Below, piece by piece: positions 11,372 through 23,200 of a stretch of 64,000 bases of DNA (position 1 is its first letter; each line of letters starts with the position of its first letter). The stretch covers positions 72,364,659 to 72,428,658 of the forward strand of contig OX439038.1 in the NCBI GenBank assembly GCA_949317995.1, written 5' to 3'. The stretch comes from Acholoe squamosa. Lineage: Eukaryota > Annelida > Polychaeta > Phyllodocida > Polynoidae. Made by a program: the position numbers and the translations under genes. The notes under the pieces are model-generated. The model had not been told where the DNA came from, did not search any database, and saw only the letters and a program-made list of their open reading frames with translations.

Positions 11372-12123
11372 CATGATGATACCTAAAATCCGTGTCTGCA
11401 TGTGCCCGTGTTTGCTACAGAGCTACCAAGTGTTACGAATTTTTCGTAATTTTTACCATTTTTGACCCCTGTTACGACCATCACTCCAGCTATAATATGG
11501 AAAAGGGTGTATGATAATTAGTAGAAATGTCAGTACAAGAATAGTTGGAATAACCCAAAATATCCTTGGAAATGTAAGGGCAACTACCGGAAAATATGTT
11601 TAACGATATGTATTTAAATGTGTTTGTGTGCAATTAAAGTGGATTACTATGGCTACAAAATGGATTACTATCTTTGGTACAAAATATTACGAATTTTTGC
11701 CTCAGATTACGGTTTTTCACACAAAAAATTACTATTTCTGGTAAGGGCAAGTTGGTACCGCTGTTCCCCTTGAGATCCTTTTTTCAAATTAAAAGAACTA
11801 TAGCTGCTGAGACAGCAAACAATTTTGTATTGGGATGCAAGAAAGGGGGCTTTGGCACTCTTCTTGGAGCAACATTGTTATCTTACCCACATTGTGTGAC
11901 CAGTCACCAGCCTCTCTCAGTCCTCCTCCCAGATCAAAGGGATTTGCTCTGATGGCCTTTGGCATCTACATCTGTTGGGCGTCAATTGTCCAATTAGAGT
12001 CTTTTGACGCTTTGTTACATTTCTCCCTGCCAGACCTTTCCAGACACCATTTGCTGGAAGGTGACATTTCTTATATCAGTGATACTCCAAAGAATATTCT
12101 GAAATTTAATCGTTTATTTTCAG
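11372..12123. other. Sequence upstream of ZC3H3 exon 2, probably intron 1
   Basis: An open frame runs back to 11835, but its residues before 12124 do not resemble ZC3H3. A good acceptor, TTATTTTCAG, ends at 12123, exactly where similarity begins. I therefore treat this as intron. No first exon or promoter is recognised here. Confidence 0.5.
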
Positions 12124-14256
12124 ATCTGATCAATGGAGCAGGAAGCACATCAGTAAGACATGACACTCAGCCCAAGAACATCCATGGCAAATTTGCACCC
12201 AGACACCAAACTCATTGGTCATCAGTGCCCCAGACCCGCCACGCCCTAGTCAAACCGCCGCCTAACACAAGCAGCAGCAAGTATAGTTTGATGCGTGTTC
12301 CGGCATCCAGACCACACAACAGCCATTCTGCCCACTCCCACACAAGTGTTACAGGAAGACCAGGAACATCACAAATTCATGTTAAGAATAATGTTAACCC
12401 ATCCACAACAAAGGGTGGAGTTACATTGAAACCAACACAAAGGGATAGGTATAAAACTCCACTAAGTGGTTCAATGAGTTTCATTAAAAGCAACATTACT
12501 GGCAAACCCAAGACTTGGGTGAATCCAGTAAATTTGATTAAAAACAAAACGATCGAGAAGCCCAGGACTTGTGGTAACCCAGTCATATCCACAAGCTTGG
12601 AGAAAGCAGCATTGAAAAAGGAGACTTATTCCAGTTCAGCTCCTAAGAGGATAGTGAAGGTGCCCTCTGCCAGTAATTTAAGTATTAGTAATGTACAGAC
12701 TCAACATGTGTCAAACATTAAACCTTCTGCCAAGCGGACAGTGTGCCCTCCAAATAGTGGTATCCAAAAAGTGGCTTCTTCGATTAATCCAGAAGTAAGG
12801 AAAGGACAGTTGGTGAGGTCGGCGAGTGACACATGCTTACAAAGTATAGCAAGAGTTGTTTCACCAAGTCAGACCCAGCTCAAATGGTCAGTAACCTCGT
12901 CGACAATAGCCACACCTGGTAAAGCCAACCCGCAAGAAAATGACACCCAAAAAAGCCATACTACGATGTCCCCGACTGTTATCAAAGCCGGAAAGAAGAT
13001 AATTGAGGAAATTGAACGACTAAACAGGGCCATGACACAGTTTGAGAAATATTCCCAAAAGAAGGTGCATAAAGGCAAAGTTAAGTCAACAGCCAGAGTT
13101 CCAGTAGAAGTAGCAAATCCCACACCCCAAATTCCAAAATCAAATACGACTGTACCTTCTGGACAATGTAGTGAAAGGACAGTCTTGCCACTTGGCGCAG
13201 GAGGGAAGTTTGCTGTCCCAACAAGAACAGAGTACAATTTAGCATCAACACATATTGCCTTGGTTAAAAAAGACAAGTACAGGGTTGTAAAAGCTACAGC
13301 TAACCAGAGAGTGGTTGCCTCCAGAAGTGCACCAGCTGTGGTAGAAGCTGCATCTAAGACTGCCTCAGATCGGGTACTTCTACACCTTGCTCAAGAAGGA
13401 AAGTTGCAAAAGACACTCTCTGTTCCAATTAGCACTATTTCTTCAAAACTGAAGCCACCAAGTCTTCCAATTGTCAAAGATAAGAGTCCATACAAACTAG
13501 TGAAACAAAAACAACCAAGTCTTTCGGTTGTCAAAGATAAGAGTCCATACAAACTAGTGAGAACAGCTTCGTGCTCAAATGTGCATGCCCAAACTGCGTC
13601 GCAAGTGCCCCATAGTAAGTATTCTCCCCAGTTAAACACAAAGTCTTCATTTAAGCTCACACATATTGCCACTCCTCAGAAGAACAATTACAACCTTACC
13701 AGGCGGAATTCATTATCTCGAGCAGGGAAGAGTTTTGTACTGCATTTGCCCGTAGCTAGTCCGCGGAGGAGGGTGTATTTAACAAGACGTAGACTGCAGA
13801 ACATTCCTGTACCTCCACAACGACTAACAAAAACTGACACTGTGACCAGTGTACAGGAACAATCACTATCTGGCAGTAAACTGGTTAGATCGACTTCATC
13901 GTCTACTTTGAAATCTCAAACCAGCCAAACATCAAGCATCAAGTCAGGGCAATCTGATGAGGTGAAATCTCTGCTGTTAGAGCTTGCTATCATAGACACC
14001 GCCTTCAAAACAGCAAAACTTCAGTCAAGTCAAAAATTGCTGAAGCGTGCTCTTTTGACCAAGCAAAAGATGATGCAAAAGAAAAAAGCTGAAAAGACAC
14101 AAGGTTCCACTGTAGCGGCGAACCGCCACAATAGGGCCAAGTGGACTACGCCAGCCAGTCGAAGACCAAGGCTACGCTCACATTCAAGGTCCAAGTCACC
14201 ATCCAAAAGTCCTAGGTCCTGGAGTTCTAGGTTTTCCCTCAAGAAGAGTAGTCCAG
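12124..14256 (+). CDS. ZC3H3: ZC3H3 exon 2 (basic, low-complexity N-terminal region)
   Basis: The acceptor TTTATTTTCAG ends at 12123; the donor is CCAG|GTAAAT at 14256. The exon enters after one base of a codon and leaves after one base. The first residues, DLINGAG, and the later SSKYSLMRV (12279-12299) align with the start of vertebrate ZC3H3. The region is rich in S, K, T and P and is predicted mostly disordered. A lysine-rich helical stretch lies at about 13955-14100 and an RS-like tract (RSHSRSKSPSKSPRS) near 14175-14220. A ~60 bp direct duplication at 13460-13560 repeats KDKSPYKLV. Confidence 0.93.
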
Positions 14257-17200
14257 GTAAATATGTAGAATATGTTGTTTCTTGCAAACGCACTCATTCT
14301 TCCTTAAAATCTATATACACCTATTTGATTTGATATGTGTAGACCTTTGTAGAATTTAAAAAGAAACATGTGATGTAAAAGACATTAAATTAAATGTAAT
14401 TATGTGGCATAAAGATACCACACTTCTAATGCAGTTTCAGATCTCTAATCTTCTATACATGTACTTACTTGTGAAATGCAAAATTTGATAACAATTGTTA
14501 CATGTTAAATTGCAGGAACAGACCTGAACATCAACCAGTTGCTTGGCCGTACTGTGGACAATGTCAGCTCAAACAAATACAAGTTCATCAACAGGGGAGC
14601 AGCAAGCGTTAGTCCACGGAAATACACACACCGATCACCGCGCAATGTGCAATCAAATAAGAATAGGTACATCTGATTTATTTGGTTTGAACTTTCATAG
14701 TGTTTTGTTCCGAATTTCCATTCAGTTAATACATTCGTGTCTAAAAAAAACACTGAGACTAGGGGTGTGACACCCTGTCAGAGGTGTAAGATTGTTTTGA
14801 AGTCTGCTTAGAGACGTGAAGGACGAGTAGGATACCCTGGAAAGGGGGGGGGGTAGGAATACAATAAATTATAAAAGGGAGGGGGAGCCTGGAAGAGAAA
14901 TATTTCGCTGAAGAGCTAAAACTTGTCTATCCTGCTTTGTTCTATGGGATCAAACCAAAGGATATGGATGGTATTGAAGCAAATTCATAGGGGTCGTAAA
15001 CAGTGTAATGCTTGGCTGGGAACAAGTGACTTCTGATTCTCTTTATTGGCCCACCTGGTTTTCCTCAGATTATCATTGAAAATGGCCATTAGTATTTCAT
15101 AATAATCGTCTTCTGTGTACATTAAATCAGTATGTTAACATATACCATACTTCATATGTAAGACTAAAAGTCGATCGGCGAACACCTGCTCAGCGGGCCA
15201 TTGGGGCGGCAGGCCTCCCGCCGCGGAGAAGACGGGTTGGCCGCCAACATGTCAGTATTGGAGGTGTAGTGTATAAGACGTCACAGAGGAAACTGACTCG
15301 TGCTTCCCCAAAAAGGGTCATTTCTAAAAAAGGTGAGGAAAGTAAATTTCTAGACCTGTATTAAGCGAAGGCCTATGTATCATGAAGGTCTTAGACACAC
15401 TGTAGAAATAACATACCACATAGTTATACTTATCCCATATTTTTGCTTTATTTCATACTTTTCTTTTGTTCATTACAGTTTAAAGGAGGAAAGATGTTTG
15501 ATATTTTTGAAACACTGTTTTCTGCATAATAGCATATAGATTTCATACCATGCATGTATCATTCAAACAGGTTTCCCAAAACCCCAGACGCGGAGAGTGT
15601 CAGTGGGAGGACACAGGTACCGAGTGACTCAGAACCGACTCACGCTGCTCAGGGTGAACAGTGGTAAGTTAATGTCAATTACCGTATTGGCCTGTTGAAG
15701 CCCCATAAACTCTAATAAGCACCACTCTCAAATGAATGCCTGGGGTTGTAGGAATTGAAATTTATCTAATGCACTAAAAACTCTTATCTCACATAAGTGC
15801 CAAACTCATAAAAGGCTAGCGGTACTGTTGAAATTAGATCCTTTCAAAACTATTGACTTCATCAACCTCAGATATCTCAGGTCCTCAGTTTTGGCACTGT
15901 CAGTTTTCAGTGGGAAAGTATTCAACACCCCCCCCCCCCACCAACATTTGCAGTCAACTCAAAGAGCAGGAGAGTCTAATTAAAGGGTAATTCAATTATG
16001 ACAAATACTACTGCTACTTTAGACATTCATCTTTGGGATTTTCAAAGGGCATTTTCATCAATGCAAATACCAATGGCTTTGAAACTAATTTGGACCCACC
16101 CAGAAATGTGTCTAGTGCCCGGGTCTAGTGTAACTATCATAATACCTTGCATATCAGTCACCGAATATAATGGAAACAACAGTATTAGAGCATGAGCTAC
16201 GGCACTTGTCAGTACCAATCTCGGTGAATACACCAGACTTTATTTTTTGGATTAGTATATGCCCAGGAATCTCTAATTACTTTGCTAGACATCTAAGTCA
16301 CCCAGCTAAGCTAGGATATCCTGCAAAATATACCGTAATCCTTTGTTTACCTCTGTTTCCTGTATAGCAACCCTAACATCCTTACTATTTGGAATAGTGG
16401 CATAAAATTAGAACCAAATTGAAGTCAAAACAGAACTACCGGTATTCACTTTACACTCATCCAATGATAACCACCTTGTTGGCACATTTTGTGTAATCCT
16501 TCAAATATGTCATTAACTCTAGTCAATGACATATATAAGAGTATGGTAAATGAACCCTGATTCTGCTACAATAGAACACCCGGGCAGTAACTATATTTGC
16601 AGACTGTGTGCAGTTTGGCTATCACAGGCACATTAGAATTTAGTGAAATGCTGAGTGTGTGTTTCATGTAGTCTAACAAGTTTGGCCCATGAAGAGGTAT
16701 GTAACATGAGTTGGGCATGTGCAGTGCAGTCCTGACAGGCACTTATAATCAGTGTTCACATAGTTGGCAGATAATCATTGCAACTTGTTAGAGTTAACAT
16801 GAATTTTTAAGGTTTTTTTTTCTGTATATCCCAATATTGAATCCTATTTGGTATATTAATTCTAAAACAAATATTTATTCAATTTCAATGTTAGATATGA
16901 GTTTAATGTTCTGTCACAGAAGATAGCCAACTTGGTTGATACATACTATGGGTAGGGTAACATTTTCACAGGTCATAGCTGTCATTATACAAACAAAGCA
17001 AGGTGCAAGGAGGATTAGTTCCAGCCGCTGACCATTAACCCCTTAAGGATCACCTTAACCCTTTAAGGGCCAATAGTGCAGTAATGCCTATTTGTTGTCT
17101 GTATATTAACTAAGTAATGTATGGGCTAACAGGCACCGAATGGCATGTATCGTAGGATATCGTAACAAGTGGCCGTAGGCCACGAGTTACGATATCCTAC

Positions 17201-20200
17201 GATACATGCCATGAGGTGCCTGTTAGCCCATACCTTACTAAGTTTATTACACGATTAATCAATAAAAAATCAATAAATAATCAATAAAATATCAATAAAA
17301 ACAAGTTGAAAACAAAAATCCTTCCCCGGGACGCGAAGCCTGCCATAGTACACACAGCTCAGCGCCCGGCAGCGGACAGCGACAGCCCCGGTCTCAGCTA
17401 GCCTTGGCAGCGGCACACGGCGAAAAATAGTGTATGTACACGATCGGCGCCCGGTAGCGGACAGCTACAGCGCACACGGCGAAAAAAGATTTCAATGCGT
17501 CTCGCTGTTATGTTTGTATATAATACACCTCCTCGCCCGGCAGCGGACAGCTACAGCGAACACGGCAAAAAAAGTTTTCAATGCGTCTCGCTGTTATGTT
17601 TGTGTATAATACACCTCCTCGCCTGGCAGCGGACAGCGGCAGCGCACACGGCGAAAAAAGATGCGCCCAGACCGGGACGCGATCCATGTACCTCTGACGG
17701 CTGAGCGCGACGTGCTAACCACTAGACCACCGCGTCTCCTCCTTCAGCAGCCGTGTTGGCTTGGCTATGTTTGGTTATGGTAGCGGTCAGCCCGCAGTCG
17801 TCTCCTTCCAGGGCTTTGTATATATCCAGACGTGGTTCGAAGCGAGCGTACCTCGTCAGTCCCTGTGGCGCAATGCATAGGGAGTTGGATTAGGGATCTG
17901 AGACTGCAGGTTCGAGCCGCCCTACCCTGACCATGGAAATTTCGTGGGTTTTAACATGTGACATGTGACATGGACAAGGAGTGCTGATATCCACCTCAGA
18001 GAGTGCTGATATCCACCTCAGAGAGTGCTGATATCCACCTGGGATCTGCTCATAAGGGGTCGCACAATATGCAGGAATATCAGAACTGGGATATCCAGAA
18101 AAAGCACCCAAAATCACAGAGGTTGTGTAATAAAATATAATAACTCATGCAGCAATGACATAGAACATAGACGCCAATGACAACATAGGCCAGTGGCCTA
18201 TACTTAACCTTCATGCTTTAATGCATTAATCAAAAATGTTCCAATTACATGTTGAAGGGTCAAAATTTTAAAAAGTGACAGTTTTCATGCTTTGTCACCA
18301 TCATGCAGGTACAGAGTAGAAAATACTGTTCTATTATGTTTAGTATAGCTCATGTAATTCACAATTACATGAGCTATACTGCTCTAAATTCGTGTCCAAT
18401 AGTCCAGTTTTCCTGGTTAACTTATAAAGCGAGTTTTAAGGAGACACCCTGGAGCCCTGTACTTTCAGTCATTTTGGTGGTGCGAATAAGTTTCTAAAAA
18501 GATGGAAATTTTGTATATAAGAGGCAGAATTACTTAATGAATTGGTAGTGCCATTAAAGGAGGAGATGTAGGGGTCTTGCAGGAAAAGTTATTTCATTAC
18601 AAAGTTTTGTAAATTTTGAGAAATTGTCAATATTGTACAGACTCAGTTGTTTGGCAGCCATAAGATGCTTTTGCCTCCAATGGTGAAGGTATATGATTTT
18701 GATCCATATATCAACTTTCCCGCCTTTTTTGGCAATGTGGTGCGAATAGCACAGTTTTGGCAGGAGTTATGCGAAAAGTAGCTTGGTGGTGCAAATAACC
18801 TGGGTAAGTGAGTGCTGATGCAACAGGATGAGAGCCAATCACAGGCTTTTCACTTTTCGAGTTATCAGCAATTTACATTGCTGCATTATATTTTTTGTGG
18901 ACCAGTGAGTGGCTTTAAAGACGCACCCCCAACTCAACCTAATCCGATAAGGTGCATCTGAAACCAAATTTTAGTGACTTAAGAAGTGTTCTGTAGTTTA
19001 AAAGCCAAGCATAACCTTTACTGATTGTATAGGGCGCTGTAGGGATGTAATCTGGCATGTATGAGCCATGCCATATGTGTGGGGTATTGTGGTAGGTGAT
19101 TTTAGTACGTAAAAAAAGGATAAACATATCATAGAACGATTCGACTCTTGTCTAAATCAATGATAAAGTTACAATTTTGGTGCTTTACAGATAAGGATGG
19201 AGTGAGGCGCTTGTCACTTGGTGGTGTCAAATACATCCAGACCAAACCTGGGACGTTAGTCCGAGCCACCGAGAGTACAAGTCGAACCACAGCAAGGTGA
19301 GGCACATTGAGCTAACATATTTTTAGGGAGATTTTTCTTTGGAACAATATATAAATTAGCACTGTAGTTACAAAGGAAAATCTCCCTCTTCTTTTTGGTG
19401 GAGGCTTCTCTAGATAAAACTACTGTTCCTGAGAAAAAGTGGCCTTAGTTATGCAATAAAGTGTTCAATAGACAGAGATTATAGAAAAGGCAGAGAAAAA
19501 TTGTCAGCAGCGAGCCATACCAAAAAGCGTGTGTCATGCGCAGTATTGTCGATGTTTTGAACTGTTCTCACAGCAGAGTTTATGGTAGATGGAATGGGTA
19601 AACATGCCGAAAGATGCGATGGAGAGTGTGATGTTTGTGGGCAAGATTGACCAATAAATGCAGACAAATAGAGCTTTCTCAATGTTATTCGTGATGTTGA
19701 ATTTGAATTTGAAAAAGAAAATCTTTGTGACAAATACCTTAGAATATACCTTGTATTAGAAATTATAACTATATCATTTACCACTTCAGTGGGTCATCGT
19801 TTTATGTTTCTTTTATGGCACAATATTTTATAACATCTTTCCATACTAGGACGAACTTTATCTTATGTAAAGGATCATGTAAATAAACTGTGAGGTATTA
19901 TTCAGGATTAAAACATTCACAATTACTACTGATGTGATCAATAAATCTACATATTGCAGTCGTTTCATCTACCGGAGTATTGCCACTGCAGCAGCAGCGG
20001 CAGCAGCCCGCAATAAGAAGGTGTCTGGCGTCAAGAGATACTGCATGTTCTACAACCGGTTTGGGAAGTGTAACCGTGGTGACAAGTGTCCTTATCTACA
20101 CGACCCAGATAAGGTGGCCGTCTGTACCAGGTTAGTCGTCTTTATCCCGATTGTGTAATATAGTTCTCGCCATGAATATGACCTTAGCTGTCGAAATGGC

Positions 20201-23200
20201 ATAACTTGATTTTAACTCTAGATTGTTGAGTGTGTAAACATGAATTACTGTCTGTGTCACATGGTGAATTCGAATAACTCTCAGTTATCCAATTTGCGTG
20301 GATTTCAAATTTTCTTGAGTAATTCGCTAGGGCTACTATAATAATGCATCATACTTGCTGTATAAAGTTGATAGACTCCCAAAGGGACAGCGTGATGCAA
20401 TGTTTCAGCACCAGCAAGGCAATTGCCGGGGATACATTGATACACGATGATGGCAAATGAACATGGCATTGTGCAGTCTTTAAAATGTTAGTTGAACTTT
20501 GTATATTGGCAGGGATCAACACTTAACTTTTTGAGTTTGAGAAATCTACTGTTAGCCAGAAATGATTAATGATGATCTTAATCCTCCCTTCAGATAAAGC
20601 ATATAGGTCTTCTTCCTCAGATTAAAGCAAAATTCAAGCAGAATGACCAGATTCCTATTTACCCTTTCCAACGACATACATAAAATCACTATAATGAAAT
20701 GAGTTGATTATTCTAGAAAGCTCTTGTATTCCTGTATTGGTATGTAATTGGCAGGTTCCTGCGGGGGACGTGTAAGGTGACCGACTGCCCGTTCTCACAC
20801 AAAGTAGAACCAGACAAGATGCCCGTCTGTACACACTTCTTACGCGGGGTGTGTAGTAGGGATGAGTGCCCCTACCGACACGTCAAAGTTAGCAGTGACG
20901 CCCAACTCTGTCAAGACTTTGTCAATGGATACTGTCCACTGGGCGATAAGGTATTGAGGGCAGTTTAAAAATGTTGTATTTTTTTCGAGCATATGGTTGA
21001 TAGGAAATTGAGAATAAATTAGGTATTGTTGCTACTTCCATTTTTGCCACATACATCTTAAAGCTTATAAAAAAGTGGAGATGGGATTACCTTGCAATGC
21101 AGGTTTGTCTGGCCCTGCCTATGGGACCAGGCAAATAAAAGAGCACTTGCTATCCTTCGAAAAGAGTAGGGGAATGAAGCCCCGGTAGGGGTTTTCCCCC
21201 TTACCACTCCTCATAGATTCAGTCATTCATCTCATAGATTCAGTCATCCATAGATGCAGTCACCGCTGTGATGGACAAGCAGTGTATAAATTCCTGTCTA
21301 GCTGTATGGACAAGCAGTGTATAAATACCTGTCCAAACTGAGAAAAAAAGGACTTTTGTCCGCAAACTAATGAGGCAGTCCCATGAAGTGGGGATCCCAC
21401 TTTTTGACGTTAAACAAATCAATCAATCAATCATGCAGGTTACCTAATGAAAATTTCTATCATGCAACATCTTTTCCAGGAATTGACATTTAGAATTTTT
21501 GAAACTATTCGATTTCGGGCCTATGCTAGTGTAGGGGCCATCTCTGCTGTAAGGCCAGCTGCCCCGTTTTGGGTGTACCAGACCTTAGGGGCTGGCATCT
21601 GGTGAATGCTGCCCCCTGTGTCTGTCATACAGATTCAGGTGTAGGTGGAAGGTAGAGAACGTTAGGCCAGGGGATGTAGCTCAGTGGTAGAGCAGCCGCT
21701 TGCAAGTTGGAGGGTCCCGGGTTCAAATCCTGGTATTTCCAAAGACGGTTTTCCGCCAATCTCAACATTTGTAATGTATAGGTTCCGAAAAAAGCACCTA
21801 GACTATAATGATAAATCTAGTATTATTTGTTTTACTTTGTTTATTGATACCCTTTATGGGCATACGTCATAAATGAACTTAGGGAGTGGTCATTTTTAAC
21901 AACAGGGCAGGGGTGGTGAATTTTCAGGCAGGTGCGTCAAAATTATCTTGCCCCCCACCCTCGAAGGGGTCAGAAATTTTTCGCTCCCCCTTTATTCAAT
22001 AGTTATGTGTGGGCTATTTCACTAAGAAGAGGTGAAATTTGTTTACCGCTCCCCCCAAGAGGGGCCAGAATCTTTTTGCCCCTTCCCCCAAAACCACCAC
22101 CCCACCCCTGTTGTTAAAAAAAATGACCACTCCCTTAACAGTGCAAGAAGAAACATAGCCGCGTGTGTCCAAAACATGATGGGAAAGGGACATGCCCAGA
22201 TGGCACCAAATGTAAGCTGTTCCATCCGCGCCGCGGAGAAAAGCGACCTGTCGAGTCAGAACATAGACCAGCTGTACGCAAACCAAGGTACTATCTTTAT
22301 TCAAGATTGCTAGAACTTAAGTAATGGATTCTAACTAATAGAATAAAGGATTTTCTATTTTGTCATATCAAAGAATCTGAAATGACAAGCAAAATATTAT
22401 ATTACTGTAATAATCATTCGTATGTTTGGCAAAATAGTGGAATGTGTAGTTGTTTGAAAGAAAAAAAAACTTACTTGGTTAAGTTCTTTATTTTGCTATC
22501 TGTTCTTTAGTTATAATCTAAAAATTAGATGAAGAATTACATTTTGTTCAAACCTCAGAATAAAGCGAGCTGAATCAGTGAGCAGTAAAGACGTAGAGAT
22601 GCACTTAGTTGATGTCGATGACCGCCACTTACCACTTCGTGAACGTCGCCTGCCATCATACATCTCAATCAGAAGTGAAGAATCGGCTATGGATGTATCA
22701 ACAACAGCACATGATGACACTTCTTTTTCAGGTAACTTAAATTGTTTTGAATTCGAATCCTACAAGTAGAAAAGTTCTGAAAAGGAAACAACACTTCTGG
22801 ACTCACCTAAAGTATTCTCCAGAAGAATACAGGCAGGTGCGGCACATACATATGGTTATAGTGTAAATTCTCGCATATAAGCCTCACCCCTGGGAGAAGC
22901 TATAAGCCACATGTCATGCAAGGATTGAAAAGTGAAGGTTTTATACTGTTCTGTAAGATTGAATAATCCGTATAAGCTGCACCCTGACTTTAGGCACATT
23001 CTTAAACCGCAACTTGATTTGGTTCTGGTATCAATACGCAAGAATTTACGTTACCGTAATCTCCCGCATAGAAGACGCGCTGCGCGTATAAGACGCACCC
23101 CAAACTCAGCACATGCATTTTCGCGTATAAGACGCACCTCTTAGGGGTGAATTTTGTAAATTCAGTACATTTTTATAGTAAAATTACCCCTCGTATAAGA

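Larger units (their letters stand above)
15664..19190 (+). other. ZC3H3: ZC3H3 intron 5, about 3.5 kb
   Basis: A GT-AG intron. It contains a hairpin (17111-17240), a SINE-like tRNA-derived unit on the minus strand (17246-17740), another on the plus strand (17857-18060) and a short perfect palindrome (18341-18378). Nothing coding is seen in 15664-17100 or 18380-19190. Confidence 0.8.
20951..22141 (+). other. ZC3H3: ZC3H3 intron 8
   Basis: About 1.2 kb. It carries a small diverged duplication of TGGACAAGCAGTGTATAAAT (near 21272 and 21305), the tRNA-Ala-like unit at 21670-21741 and a MITE at 21882-22134 that ends almost at the acceptor. Confidence 0.8.

Noticed and set aside
11835..12123. N-terminal part of the 832-residue open frame as the start of ZC3H3
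   Set aside because: Its residues do not resemble ZC3H3, and a good acceptor lies exactly where similarity begins. The frame is open by chance into the intron.
21670..21741. Functional tRNA-Ala gene
   Set aside because: The anticodon stem does not pair and the anticodon cannot be assigned, though the promoter boxes are intact.
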